Shown here: positions 8,897 through 19,330 of the stretch, in pieces
Layout of the letters: the number at the start of each line of letters is the position of its first letter
Position numbering within the stretch: position 1 is the stretch's first letter
Assembly: GCA_014529385.2 (NCBI GenBank)
Contig: CM043962.1
Coordinates: 91,382,680 to 91,442,679, forward strand
Direction of reading: 5' to 3'
Source: Adiantum capillus-veneris
Taxonomy: Eukaryota > Streptophyta > Polypodiopsida > Polypodiales > Pteridaceae
Length of the DNA: 60,000 nucleotides
Made by a program: the position numbers and the translations under genes
The notes under the pieces: generated by a model
Seen by the model: the letters and a program-made list of their open reading frames with translations, nothing else
Database searches by the model: none
Told to the model about the DNA's origin: nothing

Positions 8897-11800
8897 ATGG
8901 CTGGATCACAGGACACTTCTCTTTACAATATCAAGAAGCTGGATGGAACCAATTTCCCATTGTGGAAGAAGCAGATTTGGCACGTGTTGGTACAAAAGAA
9001 GCAGATAAAACCTATCAAGCTCAAGGGGATAAAACCAGAAGATATGGATGAAGATGAATGGAGCGAAATGGATGAATTGGCACTTTCTACCATTATGCTG
9101 ACTTTGGCAGAAAGCGTTTACTTCAATGTAGCAGACGAGATGTCGGCTTATCAAGCATGGTTAAAGCTGAGTGATCTTTATGAGAAGTAGAGTGCAGCTT
9201 CACAGGTATACTGGCTTAAGAAGCTTGTTGACTTGAAGATGAAAGAAGGGACACCTATGTCCAATCATCTGAATGAATTCAACACAATCTACAGTCAGTT
9301 GTCAGCTCAAGGTGTCAAGTTTGATGAACCTGTTAGAGCTATGTTCCTGTTGATCACACTGCCGGAAAGTTGGGACACTTTTCGCACAGCTTTGAGTAAT
9401 TCTGCACCTCTAGATGGTTTGACCATAGCAGGTGTAGAAGGCAGTCTACTTACTGAAGAAACCAATAGAAAGACAATGGACAAAGGCAAAGGAACAGCCT
9501 TAGTTGTCAGGGGAAGGACCAAAGAAAAGTACAAAGGTGGAAAGAGGAATCAGTTTCGTAGAAAGTCCCGCAATGCTAAAGGCAAGAGTGACATAGAATG
9601 CTACCATTGTGGCAAGAAGGGTCACATGAAAAGAGACTGCAGAGAATGAAAAGGAGAAAAAGGCAAAGAGAAAGCAGAAGACCATGGTGAGAAGAACAAG
9701 TCCTCAGTGAAGATTCAAGAAATAAATGTGACAAACACTGTTGCAGAGGATGACAGTCTAGTGTCAGGAGATATCTACTTCTTGAAAAATACAATGGACT
9801 CAGCTCTTCTTACAGCATCTGATGGAAATGCACTGAGTGACTGGATCATAGACTCAGGGGCATCACTTCATGTGTCTCCAAACAAGGAGTGGTTTACCTC
9901 TTATGTGACCACTAAAGATCATGTTCGGCTAGGCAATGGGCAGACATGTGAGATCTTAGGTGTTAGAGATGTTCAATTGAAGTTTCAGAATGGCTCTTCT
10001 TTCACGCTGAAGAATGTGAGACATGTTCCCGCAATTACAAAGAGCTTGATCAGCACAGGTTTACTTGATGATGCTGGCTACGTCACCACTTTTGGACAGA
10101 ACATGTGGAAGATATCCAAGGGTTCTATGACAGTAGCACATGGAGTAAAGTCTGGAGGACTTTACATGATTTATGTATCAAATGTCTCTAAAAATGTAAT
10201 CAATGTAACGGAGCAGCCGAACGTTTCTTTGTGGCATAGCCGGTTAGGACATATGTCCAAGAAGGGAATGGAAATCTTGTCTCGTTCTGGTTATTTGCCT
10301 GGCTTGTCATTTAATGATTTTGAATTCTGTGAACATTGTCTGTATGGTAAGCAAACACAGCAGCCACATAAGCATAGAAGCAGTAGAAGAGATACACAGT
10401 TGGCACTTGTTCATAGTGATTTGTGTGGACCTATGCCTAACCTATCTCTAGGGGGAGCTTCTTACTTTATGACATTTATAGATGATTACTCGAGGAAAGT
10501 ATGGGTTTACTTTCTCAAGCACAAGGATGAAGCGTTTAGTGTTTTCAAAATGTTTGTGACACTTGTGGAGAATCAGAGTGGCAAGAAGCTTAAATGCTTA
10601 CGTACTGACAATGGTGGAGAGTATGTTTCAAAGGCCTTTCAGGACTTTTGTGAGTCAAAATGTATAAAACGTGAACTTACTGCTCCTTACAATCCTCCTC
10701 AAAATGGTGTTGCTGACAGGATGAATAGGACCATACAAGAGAAGGTCAGAAGTATGTTGTCTAATGCACAGCTGCCAAATGGGTTTTGGGCTGAAGCTGT
10801 ATCAACAGCTGTTCATCTTATAAATAGATCTCCTAGCAAGGTTTTGCAGAAGGATTTAGTGGCAGAGATGGTATGGTCAGGCAAGGTGCCCTCATACAAG
10901 AATCTCAGAGTCTTTGGCTGTGAGGCATATACTCACGTTGCAAAGGAATTTAGGAACAAACTTGATCCAAAGAGTAGAAAGTGCATCTTTCTAGGCTATG
11001 GTAATTTTGGTGAGATGGGGTACAGACTTTGGGATCCCGAATCCAGAAAGGTTATCCGCAGCAATGATGTTCACTTTAATGAAGCCAAATATCATTCTAA
11101 ACCAGAGAGGGTTGAGGAGATTAGAAGAGTTGTCTTCCAAGAAGATGGACCTGCACGTGCAAGACAAAATGTCAGGGCTCAAGAGGAGGAAGGACAGGAT
11201 AGAGTGGAACCACAGGTTGTGGCTGAGCCTCAGCCACCTATTGTGCGTAGATCTGGACGTATCATGCGACCTGATGATAGGTTTGTTCCATCTATGAACT
11301 ATGTCATGTTGACTGATTGCAATGAGCCTTCGTGTTACAAGGAAGCAGTGCAAATGAAGGACTCCGGGAATTGGCAATTGGCCATGCAGTCAGAGATGAC
11401 AGCTCTGCATAAAAACTAGACATGGAAGCTACTTAAATTACCACATGGCAAAAAGGCTCTACCTTGTAAATGGGTTTACAGGTATAAGATCACCACTCAT
11501 GATAGTCAGCCAAAGTACAAAGCAAGGCTTGTTGTCAAGGGCTTTAAGCAAGAACAAGGCATTGACTTTGATGAAGTCTTCTCTCCGGTGGTCAAGATGA
11601 CTACATTGAGATTCTTTCTTGCATTGGTTGCCATATTAGATTTGGTGTTGCACCAAATGGATGTCAAGACAGCGTTCTTCCATGGTGATTTAGATGTGGA
11701 AATTTACATGCAGCAGCCAGAAGGGTTTGTTTAGAAAGGCAAGGAAGATTGGGTATGCCAGTTGTTAAAGAGTCTTTATGGCTTAAAACAATCACCGAGG

Positions 11801-12877
11801 GCATGGTACCATAAATTCCACAAGTTTATGCTTTCTCAAGGCTACAAACGTAGTGAGTTCGATCACTGTCTATATACAAAGAAGGCTAAGGATGGCAGTT
11901 GGCTGATCCTTATTTTGTATGTGGATGACATGTTGATTGCTGGCAAGCACTTGGAAGAAATTTCAGCTTTGAAGTCAAAGATGGCAAAATCGTTTGACAT
12001 GAAAGACATGGGTGAGGCAAGTCATATACTTGGTATGCGCATTGAGAGAGACAGATCAAAGAAGTTGATTTGGTTATCTCAAACAGAGTATATTGACAAG
12101 GTTTTGCAACGTTTCAATATGGAAAAGGGAAAGGCATTGAGTGTTCCACTGCCACCATATGTGAAACTTAGCAAACAAGATTGTCCTGTGTCTGAGGAAG
12201 AACATGCTGAAATGGATAAGATTCCATATGCCTCTGCAGTGGGTAGTTTGATGTATGCAATGATTACTACTCGCCTAGACATTGCATTTGCAGTGGGAGT
12301 AGTAAGTCGATACATGTTAAACCCAGGCAAGAAACATTGGTAGGCAGTGAAAGGAATATTGAGATACCTGAAAGCTACAAAGAGTATGCGCATATGCTAT
12401 GGGAGTCAGGAGCTAAGTGTAAAGGTTTTTACAGACTTAGATTATGCAGGTGACTTAGACAACCGAAGGTCTACGTCAGGGTATGTCTTTACATTGGCTG
12501 GTGGAGCAGTATCATGGTGTTCTAGATTACAAGATTGTGTTACTCAGTCTACTAAAGAGGCTGAATATGTCGCAGCATCAGAGACATGCAAAGAATCGAT
12601 TTGGCTTAATCGACTAGTAACAGATTTGGGAATCAAAGAAGAAATGCCTGTGTTATATTGTGATAGTCGAAGTGCTATACAATTGGCTCGCAATCCAGTT
12701 TATCACTCAAAGACAAAGATTGTGGATGTGAAGTATCATTTCATCTGGGAAATGCTAGAGGATAAGCAACTTCAGCTTGTCAAAGTTCACACCACAGAAA
12801 ATCCTGCTGATCTACTTACAAAAGGACTTTCCTCAGAGAGCTTTGCGCATTTTCGCAAGCAGTTAGGTGTAGGGTAG
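8897..12877 (+). pseudogene. Ty1/copia Gag-Pol (E2), one frame with five stops
   Basis: The start is the ATG at 8897. All pieces share one frame over 1326 codons, broken only by TAG at 9188, TGA at 9647, TAG at 11417, TAG at 11732 and TAG at 12341. Order: copia gag (8897-9560), CCHC knuckle YHCGKKGHMKRDC (about 9604-9642), protease DSGAS (Asp at 9851), GAG-pre-integrase, integrase core with Asp at 10418 and 10607, reverse transcriptase (SLYGLKQSPRAW near 11771; YVDD near 11920), and RNase H ending NPADLLTKG. The third integrase carboxylate is Asp (10715) where the family has Glu (usual context GVAERMN), 35 residues after the second Asp. Function is lost in this copy. There are no frameshifts, so decay looks recent and due to point mutation. 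Confidence 0.9.
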
Positions 12878-12953
12878 TACATCACTTCTCTACATCTCTT
12901 GTATATTAGCTTGTATAGTAGCTTCTCTCACACTTAAAGTACCACATTGGACT

Positions 12954-12964
12954 TTAAGGGAGGT
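12954..12964 (+). other. Polypurine tract of E2
   Basis: TTAAGGGAGGT directly precedes TGTTGGGGTATAAAG, a start typical of plant copia LTRs, about 75 bp after the pol stop. Confidence 0.6.
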
Positions 12965-13200
12965 TGTTGGGGTATAAAGCCCAATGTGGTCGCCCAGGTA
13001 AGTGGGCGGGCCGCCAGGTATGTACACATATTCTTTTGTAAAAACCTAATAAGAACTCACTATGCTCTAGACATTACAGTACAGCGAGTTCACCATATCG
13101 TCGTGCTCTTCTTCTCGCACTCTCTCTCGCGTCGCACTTCCGCTCGTACTCCTTCACCATTGTTTGGTAAGAAATCCCATGTTTTACTCCAAGTCAAATC
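12965..13200 (+). mobile_element. 3' LTR of E2, end uncertain
   Basis: Begins TGTTGGGGTATAAAGCC right after the polypurine tract. The pyrimidine-rich segment from about 13080 resembles an LTR R/U5 region. No second copy is in the window, so the right boundary is a guess; the next recognisable sequence starts at 13255. Confidence 0.55.
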
Positions 13201-13254
13201 ACATTGAGGTGAGCTATCATCTTAATTTAAGATGCTTTGATGGACGAGCGGTTG

Positions 13255-13410
13255 GAGCTTATCAAGATTTACACTGATGACAACCTAGCGGATCCTCTTA
13301 CAAAGAGCCTCGCTACAAAGAGATTCACACATTGTATGGAGTTAATGGGTGTAGGGTCAACACAATTGAACAAGGGTGAAGGTGACACGTTTCACGATTG
13401 TTCATACTAA
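13255..13410 (+). pseudogene. Copia RNase H C-terminal scrap
   Basis: An open stretch of 51 codons ending in TAA reads like the end of a copia polyprotein: IYTDDNLADPLTKSL, then RFTHCMELMGVG. The motif NLADPLTK matches the NPADLLTK end of E2, but the sequence is a different family. Only the last part of RNase H is present. Confidence 0.75.
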
Positions 13411-13888
13411 CTTTGTACGCAGTGTAGTCATTTTGACCAGAGGCGAGAAGATTTCATTAAAATCGACTCCCTTCTACTGCTTAAATCCCTTAGCAACTAA
13501 TCTAGCCTTGTACTTAAGCTTAGGATCCTAGATAGATGTAAACTTCTTTTTATAAGCTTAGGTTGAAATCGCTCAGGTGGATGTGAGGATCTACTATATC
13601 GTCTCAATAACTGACTGCTACTCTTTTTCCTGTTAATTGGAGTGCTGTTAGTGGAAGGTCCATCACTAGTCTTTTTGAGTTTTCACTGAATTTGAGGCAA
13701 CGTCCTCGAATGTGACCTTTCTATACTCAATCTCTTTGATAAATTTCTTGTACATCTTTGACTTGTTGAAAATAGCATGTGAACTACGAATGACTTTACG
13801 AGATTCCGGGTGCTAGAGACAATATCCCATTTCTCCATCTTCACCATAATTAAGAAACATACACTTGTGTAACTTCGGGTCTAGCTTT
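13411..13888 (-). pseudogene. Copia integrase-end / RT-start scrap
   Basis: Read on the minus strand from 13888 it gives LDPKLHKCMFLNYGEDGEMG, then HPESRKVIRSS, and later KYKARLVAKGFKQ, a stop, GVDFNEIFSPLVKMTT. These match the integrase C-terminus and RT N-terminus of E2 (GYGNFGEMGYRLWDPESRKV, YKARLVVKGFKQEQG). Several stops and frameshifts are present. It abuts the plus-strand copia scrap at 13410, head to head. Confidence 0.75.
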
Positions 13889-13908
13889 TTTCGGCTCCTT
13901 TGGCACAT

Positions 13909-14478
13909 TGTAGCTGGGCTACAGTGTCACTCTACACGGAAAGACAAGACAGTTACAGTTGGTCGTGGGTTCACACTTGGTGGACTTGACGCGTGTCCGA
14001 AGTGGTGGTGTAGAGGACATCGTGGCCAATTCTTTTCCGCCATAGTTTGGGGAGAGGTTAGCTGCACAGTCAAAAGATATTTGAGTTATCCGTTGGTTGT
14101 CCTTTTGGGTTGTATATATGCTCACATTGCTTTAGTGGATACACTGTTCTGGATGATTTATGAGTCTTGAGTCTAGCGTTGTATCGAGTCTACATCACAC
14201 ACTGCACCCTCCCTGCACATCTTGAGTCTCGACACCCCCATTGTATCTGTGAGTCCTAGGCTTGGAGCAGAGCGTGCTGCCATGCCAGAGTCTGTACTCA
14301 TTCATTAGAGTTAGTCGAGTCCCATGCAGTTTAGGTTCTACTGTTGAGTCGCTTGTGTGCTCTGTTGCTCATTGTCTACAGTGTTTTCATTCTCTTGGAG
14401 TGAGATCTCACGCACATTGCATTGAGGAGCACCCATGGTAGAGAGCATGGCACATTATTCCCGCTACAGGTGCTCTCA
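13909..14478 (+). mobile_element. LTR of Ty3 family X, copy 1
   Basis: Starts TGTAGCTGGGCTACAGTGTC and ends GCTCTCA. Homologous sequence occurs at 58695-59282 (plus), about 37290-37937 (minus) and about 48850-48996 (minus, partial). The segments around GTGAGATCTCACGCACATTG and GAGGAGCACCCAT are the most conserved. A primer-binding-like TGGCACGCCGGATGGGACC follows at 14483. Confidence 0.8.
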
Positions 14479-14975
14479 GTTTTGGCACGCCGGATGGGAC
14501 CTCAATTGAAGTTTCACTCTGTTGCGCCTACAGGTCGAGGAGCTAGCTCGTTTACGCTCTCGCCTGTGTTGGTCTGCTAGTCTGGACTAGAGTAGTCCAA
14601 CTTGGTCTGTCCAACTTAGTCCTAGACCAGCTCGTCTAGTCACTCGTCTTGGTCTAGTCACTCGCTTTGGTCTAGTCTCTCGTTCGGGCCGTCACTCGTC
14701 CTGGTCTAGTCTCTCGTCCTCGTCTAGTCACTCATCCTGGTCACCCACACTACTGCACTAGTCACTCATCTTGGTCACCTAGAGGAGTCTGGACCAGTTA
14801 AGTTAAAAGTCTTAGTGCCCAAAGCTTGGGTGGGTTTTGATTACTGCATGACACATACGAGGCAGTCCAAAGATCGACAAAGTCCGTTACTGAGTCCCTC
14901 TGAAGTGCTACCATCAAAAGCGCCAACCCTTTGTGCCGAGTAGAAGTCCACCATCCCCGTTACCCCTACCTTCCC
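14479..14975 (+). other. Leader of X copy 1 with CTCGTCNTGGTCTAGTC repeats
   Basis: Untranslated leader after the X LTR. The primer-binding candidate is at 14483-14501. From about 14630 to 14780 a short degenerate unit around TGGTCTAGTCACTCGTC recurs. The equivalent leader at 59283-59700 has the same kind of repeat. The segment ends where element T inserts. Confidence 0.65.
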
Positions 14976-15691
14976 TGCCACAAACTGCTGATGTGGCAAG
15001 CCACTGAAGAACGGAGCCAAACTTTAGATCCCGGCCAAGGGGCCAAAACCCTAAGAAGAAGGAGAAGAAGAAGAAGGATTGAATGATTGAAAAGTGCTAA
15101 TTTTACTCATGGCCTGGACCCTTGTGGCTATTTACGGGGGGAGTATTAAGAAGTCTGAGCAGTGGTTACTCTCATCACCTCCAAATGACACAGGCTGCAG
15201 TTTGGGGGGCGTTTGGTTGTAAAAGGCCTCTATATCTCATGGCTCGGACCTTTTCAGGTTATTTGCGGGAGGAGTGATGAGGGAGTCGTTGAACAGCTCA
15301 TGGCCCGGACCTAGATGGTTATTTGCGGGGGGAGTGTTCATCGGCGACTTTATGTTTCTATGTCTTGTAACATGCATATGCGAGCATTTGTGTTGCATTG
15401 TGATATGCCAACCACTGAATATTCCTAATTGGATGAGATTGCCTGGGTAAGTATTTTTAGTGCATCAAGACACCCATGGAAGATCAATGCGGTCTAGGTG
15501 TGATGGCTAATTCTACTATGCCGGAATATCAAGAGTTCCGATCTGGATGAAAGGAGAAGCCAACTCCTTAACAAAAAAAAGAGCAAACTGATTGTCCCTC
15601 GGAATGACCCTTGGAAATTTTTGAGCTAACTTGAGTTGTTTTGCAGATATGTTGTAATCGCGGACGATTACTTTCTTTCAAGAAGGGGGGA

Positions 15692-16591
15692 TGCCACAAA
15701 CTTTTGACGTGTCAAGCCACTGAAGAACGGAGCCAACCTTCAGATCCCTCCCAAGGGGCCAAAACCCTAAGAAGAAGCAGCAGAAGCAGCAGAAGAAGAA
15801 GTTTTAGAGACTTACAAAGTCTTGACGAGTGGCCTATTTTTAAAGAAGAGTTCCCACCAACTTACGGGACCCCGTCTCATGGGGCTTAAGTGACATAAAG
15901 GCATTAAAAATAAATCAGAACACACTCAGAAGACTTTGCACAGCAAAATATGACGACGAGTTGACATTTGAGAATCTCTTTCTACAATGAGACGTTTCAC
16001 AATTCGCGGCGGATTTTTAGGAAAATCCCGAAATTTTAGTTTTTTTTTTTTTTGGGGTCCGCTTTTCATATTTGATGCTTTTAGGCTTTGGCCTTTAAAT
16101 ATGAGCCTTGGGGGCCCTCTCTGGCACTCTTTAGTGCGCAGATTGCAGAGGAGGTGCTCCCCGGCTGTTGTACTTTGCGAATCAGCAATAATAAAGAAAT
16201 ACCGAAAAGGTGGTCCAGGGTGTACTACGATGGCACTACCGACCACCTGTGTGGCTTTTCCCTCCCCCCATTTCTTGATTTAGCCCCATTGTACATATGC
16301 TGGTTTTTTCATTAGGAGAGTCTCCCACCATGGTTGTTGTAGCCCTCTCTTGAAGAGGTGGTTGTAGCCCTATGGGCAGTTTCAGTAACTAATAGAAAGA
16401 TCTTTTTCTCGGAAAAAAAAAAGAAATACCGAAAAGGGGCGCTAGCATTTGGGGCCAGTGATCTCTTGGGGCCGAACTTCGCCACTCCCCATCTCGTGTC
16501 GTGCATCTTTTTCAGTTCAATTGTTATTTGAAGTGCTTAAAGTTGTTTAGTTTGTTCTTTTCTATTGGCATGTGGTGCCCGTCTTGTGACA
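15692..16591 (+). mobile_element. 3' LTR of T
   Basis: 900 bp beginning TGCCACAAACTTTTGAC directly after the polypurine tract. It contains a LINE-A insertion at 16211-16419. Without it, the rest matches the reverse-oriented solo LTR at 16754-17456. Confidence 0.8.
16211..16419 (+). mobile_element. 5'-truncated LINE-A insertion with 18-bp target duplication
   Basis: The insert matches the last about 200 bp of LINE-A (46110-46308), ends in poly-A, and is bounded by the perfect direct repeat AAAGAAATACCGAAAAGG at 16193-16210 and 16420-16437. This is the textbook outcome of target-primed reverse transcription with strong 5' truncation. Confidence 0.93.
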
Positions 16592-16753
16592 TTCCTGCAC
16601 GGCTACCTCCACTCCCTCATTTCTTCACCTCCCAGGTCACCTTTTCCAATACAGTTCTCGCCCCCTGTGTTACGGCAAGCTCTTGAGCAACAAGCTCCCG
16701 AACAGGCAGCCATGGAAAACCTCACAAACGTCCTGGATTAGGTGAACATAAAG
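16592..16753 (+). pseudogene. X gag N-terminal part, between T insertions
   Basis: Continues the X gag interrupted at 14975. It reads QALEQQAPEQAAMENLTNVL, a stop, VNIK, parallel to QQAIEKQAPEQEAMEALTSV at 59818-59890. The sequence resumes at 17461 with FPTYRELSIEDADDHARRF, so a reverse T LTR has split it. Confidence 0.75.
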
Positions 16754-17456
16754 TGTCACAAGACGGGCACCACGTGCCAATAGAAAAGAACAAACTAAAC
16801 AGACTTGTAGCACTTCAATAACAATTGAACTGAAAGAGAGAGAGCACACACGACACAGAGAGGTGGAATTTCACCACAGAGAGTGTTGGCCACAAACCTT
16901 GGCTCCCCTTTTGGTATTTCTTTATATTACTTCAACACAGTAGAAGCCGGTACTCCACGCTCTGCACCTTCTCCCAGAAGAGTGCTAGAGAATGAGCCCT
17001 CTGCACATATTTAAAGGCTCTTGGCCTATGAAAAGCAGTTTACTTAAAGGGCCTTCAAACTTGAAAGCAATTGGCCCAAAAACAAATGCCCAAATGCTGC
17101 TAGCGCAAAAGCAGAATTCCTTACAGCTTTGCCACGTCAGCAGTCAACGTAAATCGCGGAAATCCGTTTAACAGTGCCACATCAGCATGCCAACGTACAA
17201 TCTGAAAATTTGTACAATTGTCAACGCGAATTTTGAGAATCCCTACAGCTGCCACATTATCTTCTCCGCGTGTGTGAGTGTGTGGGTTTCCTTTATTTTA
17301 ATGTCTTTATGTCACTTGGGTCCCATCGGACGGGGTCCCATAAGTTGGTAGGATTTCTTCTTCAGCTACTGGTTCTTAGGGTTTAGGCCCCTCTCAACCG
17401 GGATCTGCACAATGGCTCCATTCTTCAGTGGCTTGACACGTTAGCAGTTTGTGATA
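16754..17456 (-). mobile_element. Solo LTR of T, reverse orientation
   Basis: The reverse complement of the T 3' LTR, from TGTCACAAGACGGGC to GTTTGTGATA (one end base changed from the expected GCA). Flanks TAAAG (16749-16753) and GAAAG (17457-17461) form a 4/5 target duplication. Joining the flanks restores the X gag frame (VNIK/KFPTY). It lacks the LINE-A insert of the other copy. Confidence 0.85.
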
Positions 17457-18957
17457 GAAAGTTTCCGACTTACAGAGAACTCTCCATAGAGGATGCAGAC
17501 GACCATGCTAGGAGATTTGTCTCCCTCTCCAAGGGTCGTGGGCTCAACAGAGAAGACGCCTACCTAGTGCTCTTCCGGTCAACCTTGGATGGCTTAGCGG
17601 ATAAATGGTTAGTTTGCTGAGAACCATTTTACAACTTGGGCCACATTACGAAAGCAGTTCTGTGAAGCTTTCAGACTAGGGGACTTTCAAGAGAAGGTTC
17701 TGGATGAGTTGGCCAACCTAGTGCTACAGCCGCATGAGACTTTTGTAGAACTCATGACAAGGACAAAGTCTCTGGTCGCAAAACTTCCCCAACAACCAGG
17801 AGAATTTATGGTCAATAATGGGTGGAGAAGGCTCTTCCCAAGACTTCTCAGCCAAAGCTTTGAGAGAGTCTCCGACCTGAAGCCACTCTGGAGGAGTTTG
17901 TTGCGGCTGCTACTAGGATAGAAGGGACTAGGAAGCTCTTCACTGACCCCCCTCAGGTAGAGACCACCTCAGTATTTTTGGAAAGTCCCTTTGACCCTTT
18001 GACTTCTTTACGCAGGGAGCTCAAAGCCTTGAAGTTACAACGAGCTCTTCAAGAGGAGAGATCATTATCTCTTCGACAAGAGAAGCCTCCACATCAAGAA
18101 GCTTTGGACCAGATCAAGCGGGAGCTTGAGGAGCTCAAGGCTCATCAGGAATTTAAGGCTATGGTCTGGTGTAGCTCCTGCCGTTCTCTCGAGCATCCTC
18201 TGCAGGAATGTCCACTTTGAGCTTACTCTCACTTCTGTGAGAAGTTTGGCCACGATGACAAGGAGTGCTACTATCTGAAGGGACTGCGGCAATTACAACA
18301 GAGCCTCGTCCGTACGCTTCAACACAGCTTGGCTCATGCATCCAATATGGTTTCTCCCTATGGCCATCCAAGCCACATGCCCCCTCTACTGACAACCCCT
18401 CCTATTATGCAAGGTATGCAAAGCGCCTTTCGATCTCAAAGTTTTTATCACTCTAGTGCCCCCTCAGGTCCTCATAGATTCTACATCTGATCTTCCACCC
18501 CCATGCAGCAAGAGCAAAGACCACCTTGTCCCCCACCTCGTTCATCTAGTCGCCCTATTTTGTGCTACAGGTGTGGGGAATATGGGCATTACCAAAGCAA
18601 TTTTCCCCTGCTCGAAGGGTCTCCACCTTGCCGTCATTGCCCCGTGGCTAAGGATCACTACAGTAACGATTGTCCCAAGCAAAGGGCATCCATGCCTTCC
18701 AACCTTAGTTAGAACCAACAAGAGTTCACATTTCCAAAGATCAACCTGATTGTGGTAAGCACCATTTCTTAACTGTCATGTGCTACACGTGTGGTTACCC
18801 CTAAGGATAGGGTGCAGCTAGTGGAGGAGCCCATTGGTGTCCTCACCAGGTCACAACGAGCAGCCCTAGGCCTTAGTCTTTCTGAAGGTCCAACTCTTCC
18901 ATTTCCTCCTCAACAACCTAGTCCGTCTACAACATCTGACAAGCCTCTTCCTAGCGC
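17457..18957 (+). pseudogene. X gag, zinc-knuckle rich, broken
   Basis: Reads KFPTYRELSIEDADDHARRF, then a Leu/Glu-rich region likely to form a coiled coil (about 18000-18150), followed by four Cys/His clusters: WCSSCRSLEHPLQEC, FCEKFGHDDKEC, CYRCGEYGHYQSNF and CRHCPVAKDHYSNDC. A conserved tail QLVEEPIGVLTRSQRA follows. Several frame changes and stops break it. The minus-strand homologue lies at 39500-41235. Sequence changes abruptly into a reverse T-like LTR end at 18958. Confidence 0.8.
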
Positions 18958-19112
18958 AATAGGCCCCATCGGATGGGAACCTATTAGTTGGTAAACTCTT
19001 AAATTGTCCCATTCGGCGAGGATCTTTAGCTTATTCTAGGGTTTAGGCTCCTTGGCCGGGATATGCAGGTTGGCTCTATTCTTCAGTGGCTTGACATGTC
19101 AGAAATTTGTGA
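18958..19112 (-). mobile_element. T-like LTR 5' end fragment
   Basis: On the minus strand it starts TGTCACAAATTTCTGACATG and continues CCACTGAAGAATAGAGCC, like the T LTR (TGCCACAAAC..., CCACTGAAGAACGGAGCC). Only about 155 bp remain. Confidence 0.65.
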
Positions 19113-19152
19113 CAGCAAATGCCTCTCCAGTGCAAGTAACATTGTAGCCCTG

Positions 19153-19270
19153 CTACAATCATATAAGAAAGCATTGAAACTTATCAAAATTTCAGTAATT
19201 TTCTTTTACAGGGCTACAATCATGTAAGAAAGCATTGAAACATATCAAAATTTTCAATATTTTTCTTTTG
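19153..19270. repeat. Two tandem copies of a 61-bp AT-rich unit
   Basis: CTACAATCATRTAAGAAAGC starts at 19153 and again at 19214; both copies run on into ATCAAAATTT and TTTTTCTTTT. The array lies between the T-like LTR fragment and the poly-T end of LINE-A. Confidence 0.85.
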
Positions 19271-19330
19271 AAGAATGAGCTTGTTTTATTAACATTTAGT
19301 ATGGAAAGCCAATTTATGATACTCATGAAT

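Larger units (their letters stand above)
14976..16591 (+). mobile_element. Small LTR element T with truncated 5' LTR
   Basis: Starts TGCCACAAACTGCTG and ends CTTGTGACA. It is flanked by TTCCC (14971-14975) and TTCCT (16592-16596), a 4/5 target duplication in X gag. The 5' LTR matches the 3' LTR for only about 100 bp. The internal part (about 15080-15691) has no pol domain. It holds three copies of a CTCATGGCCNGGACC / ATTTGCGGGGGGAGTG motif pair (from 15108, 15237 and 15298) and ends in a polypurine tract AAGAAGGGGGG. This looks like a deletion derivative that cannot move by itself. Confidence 0.75.
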
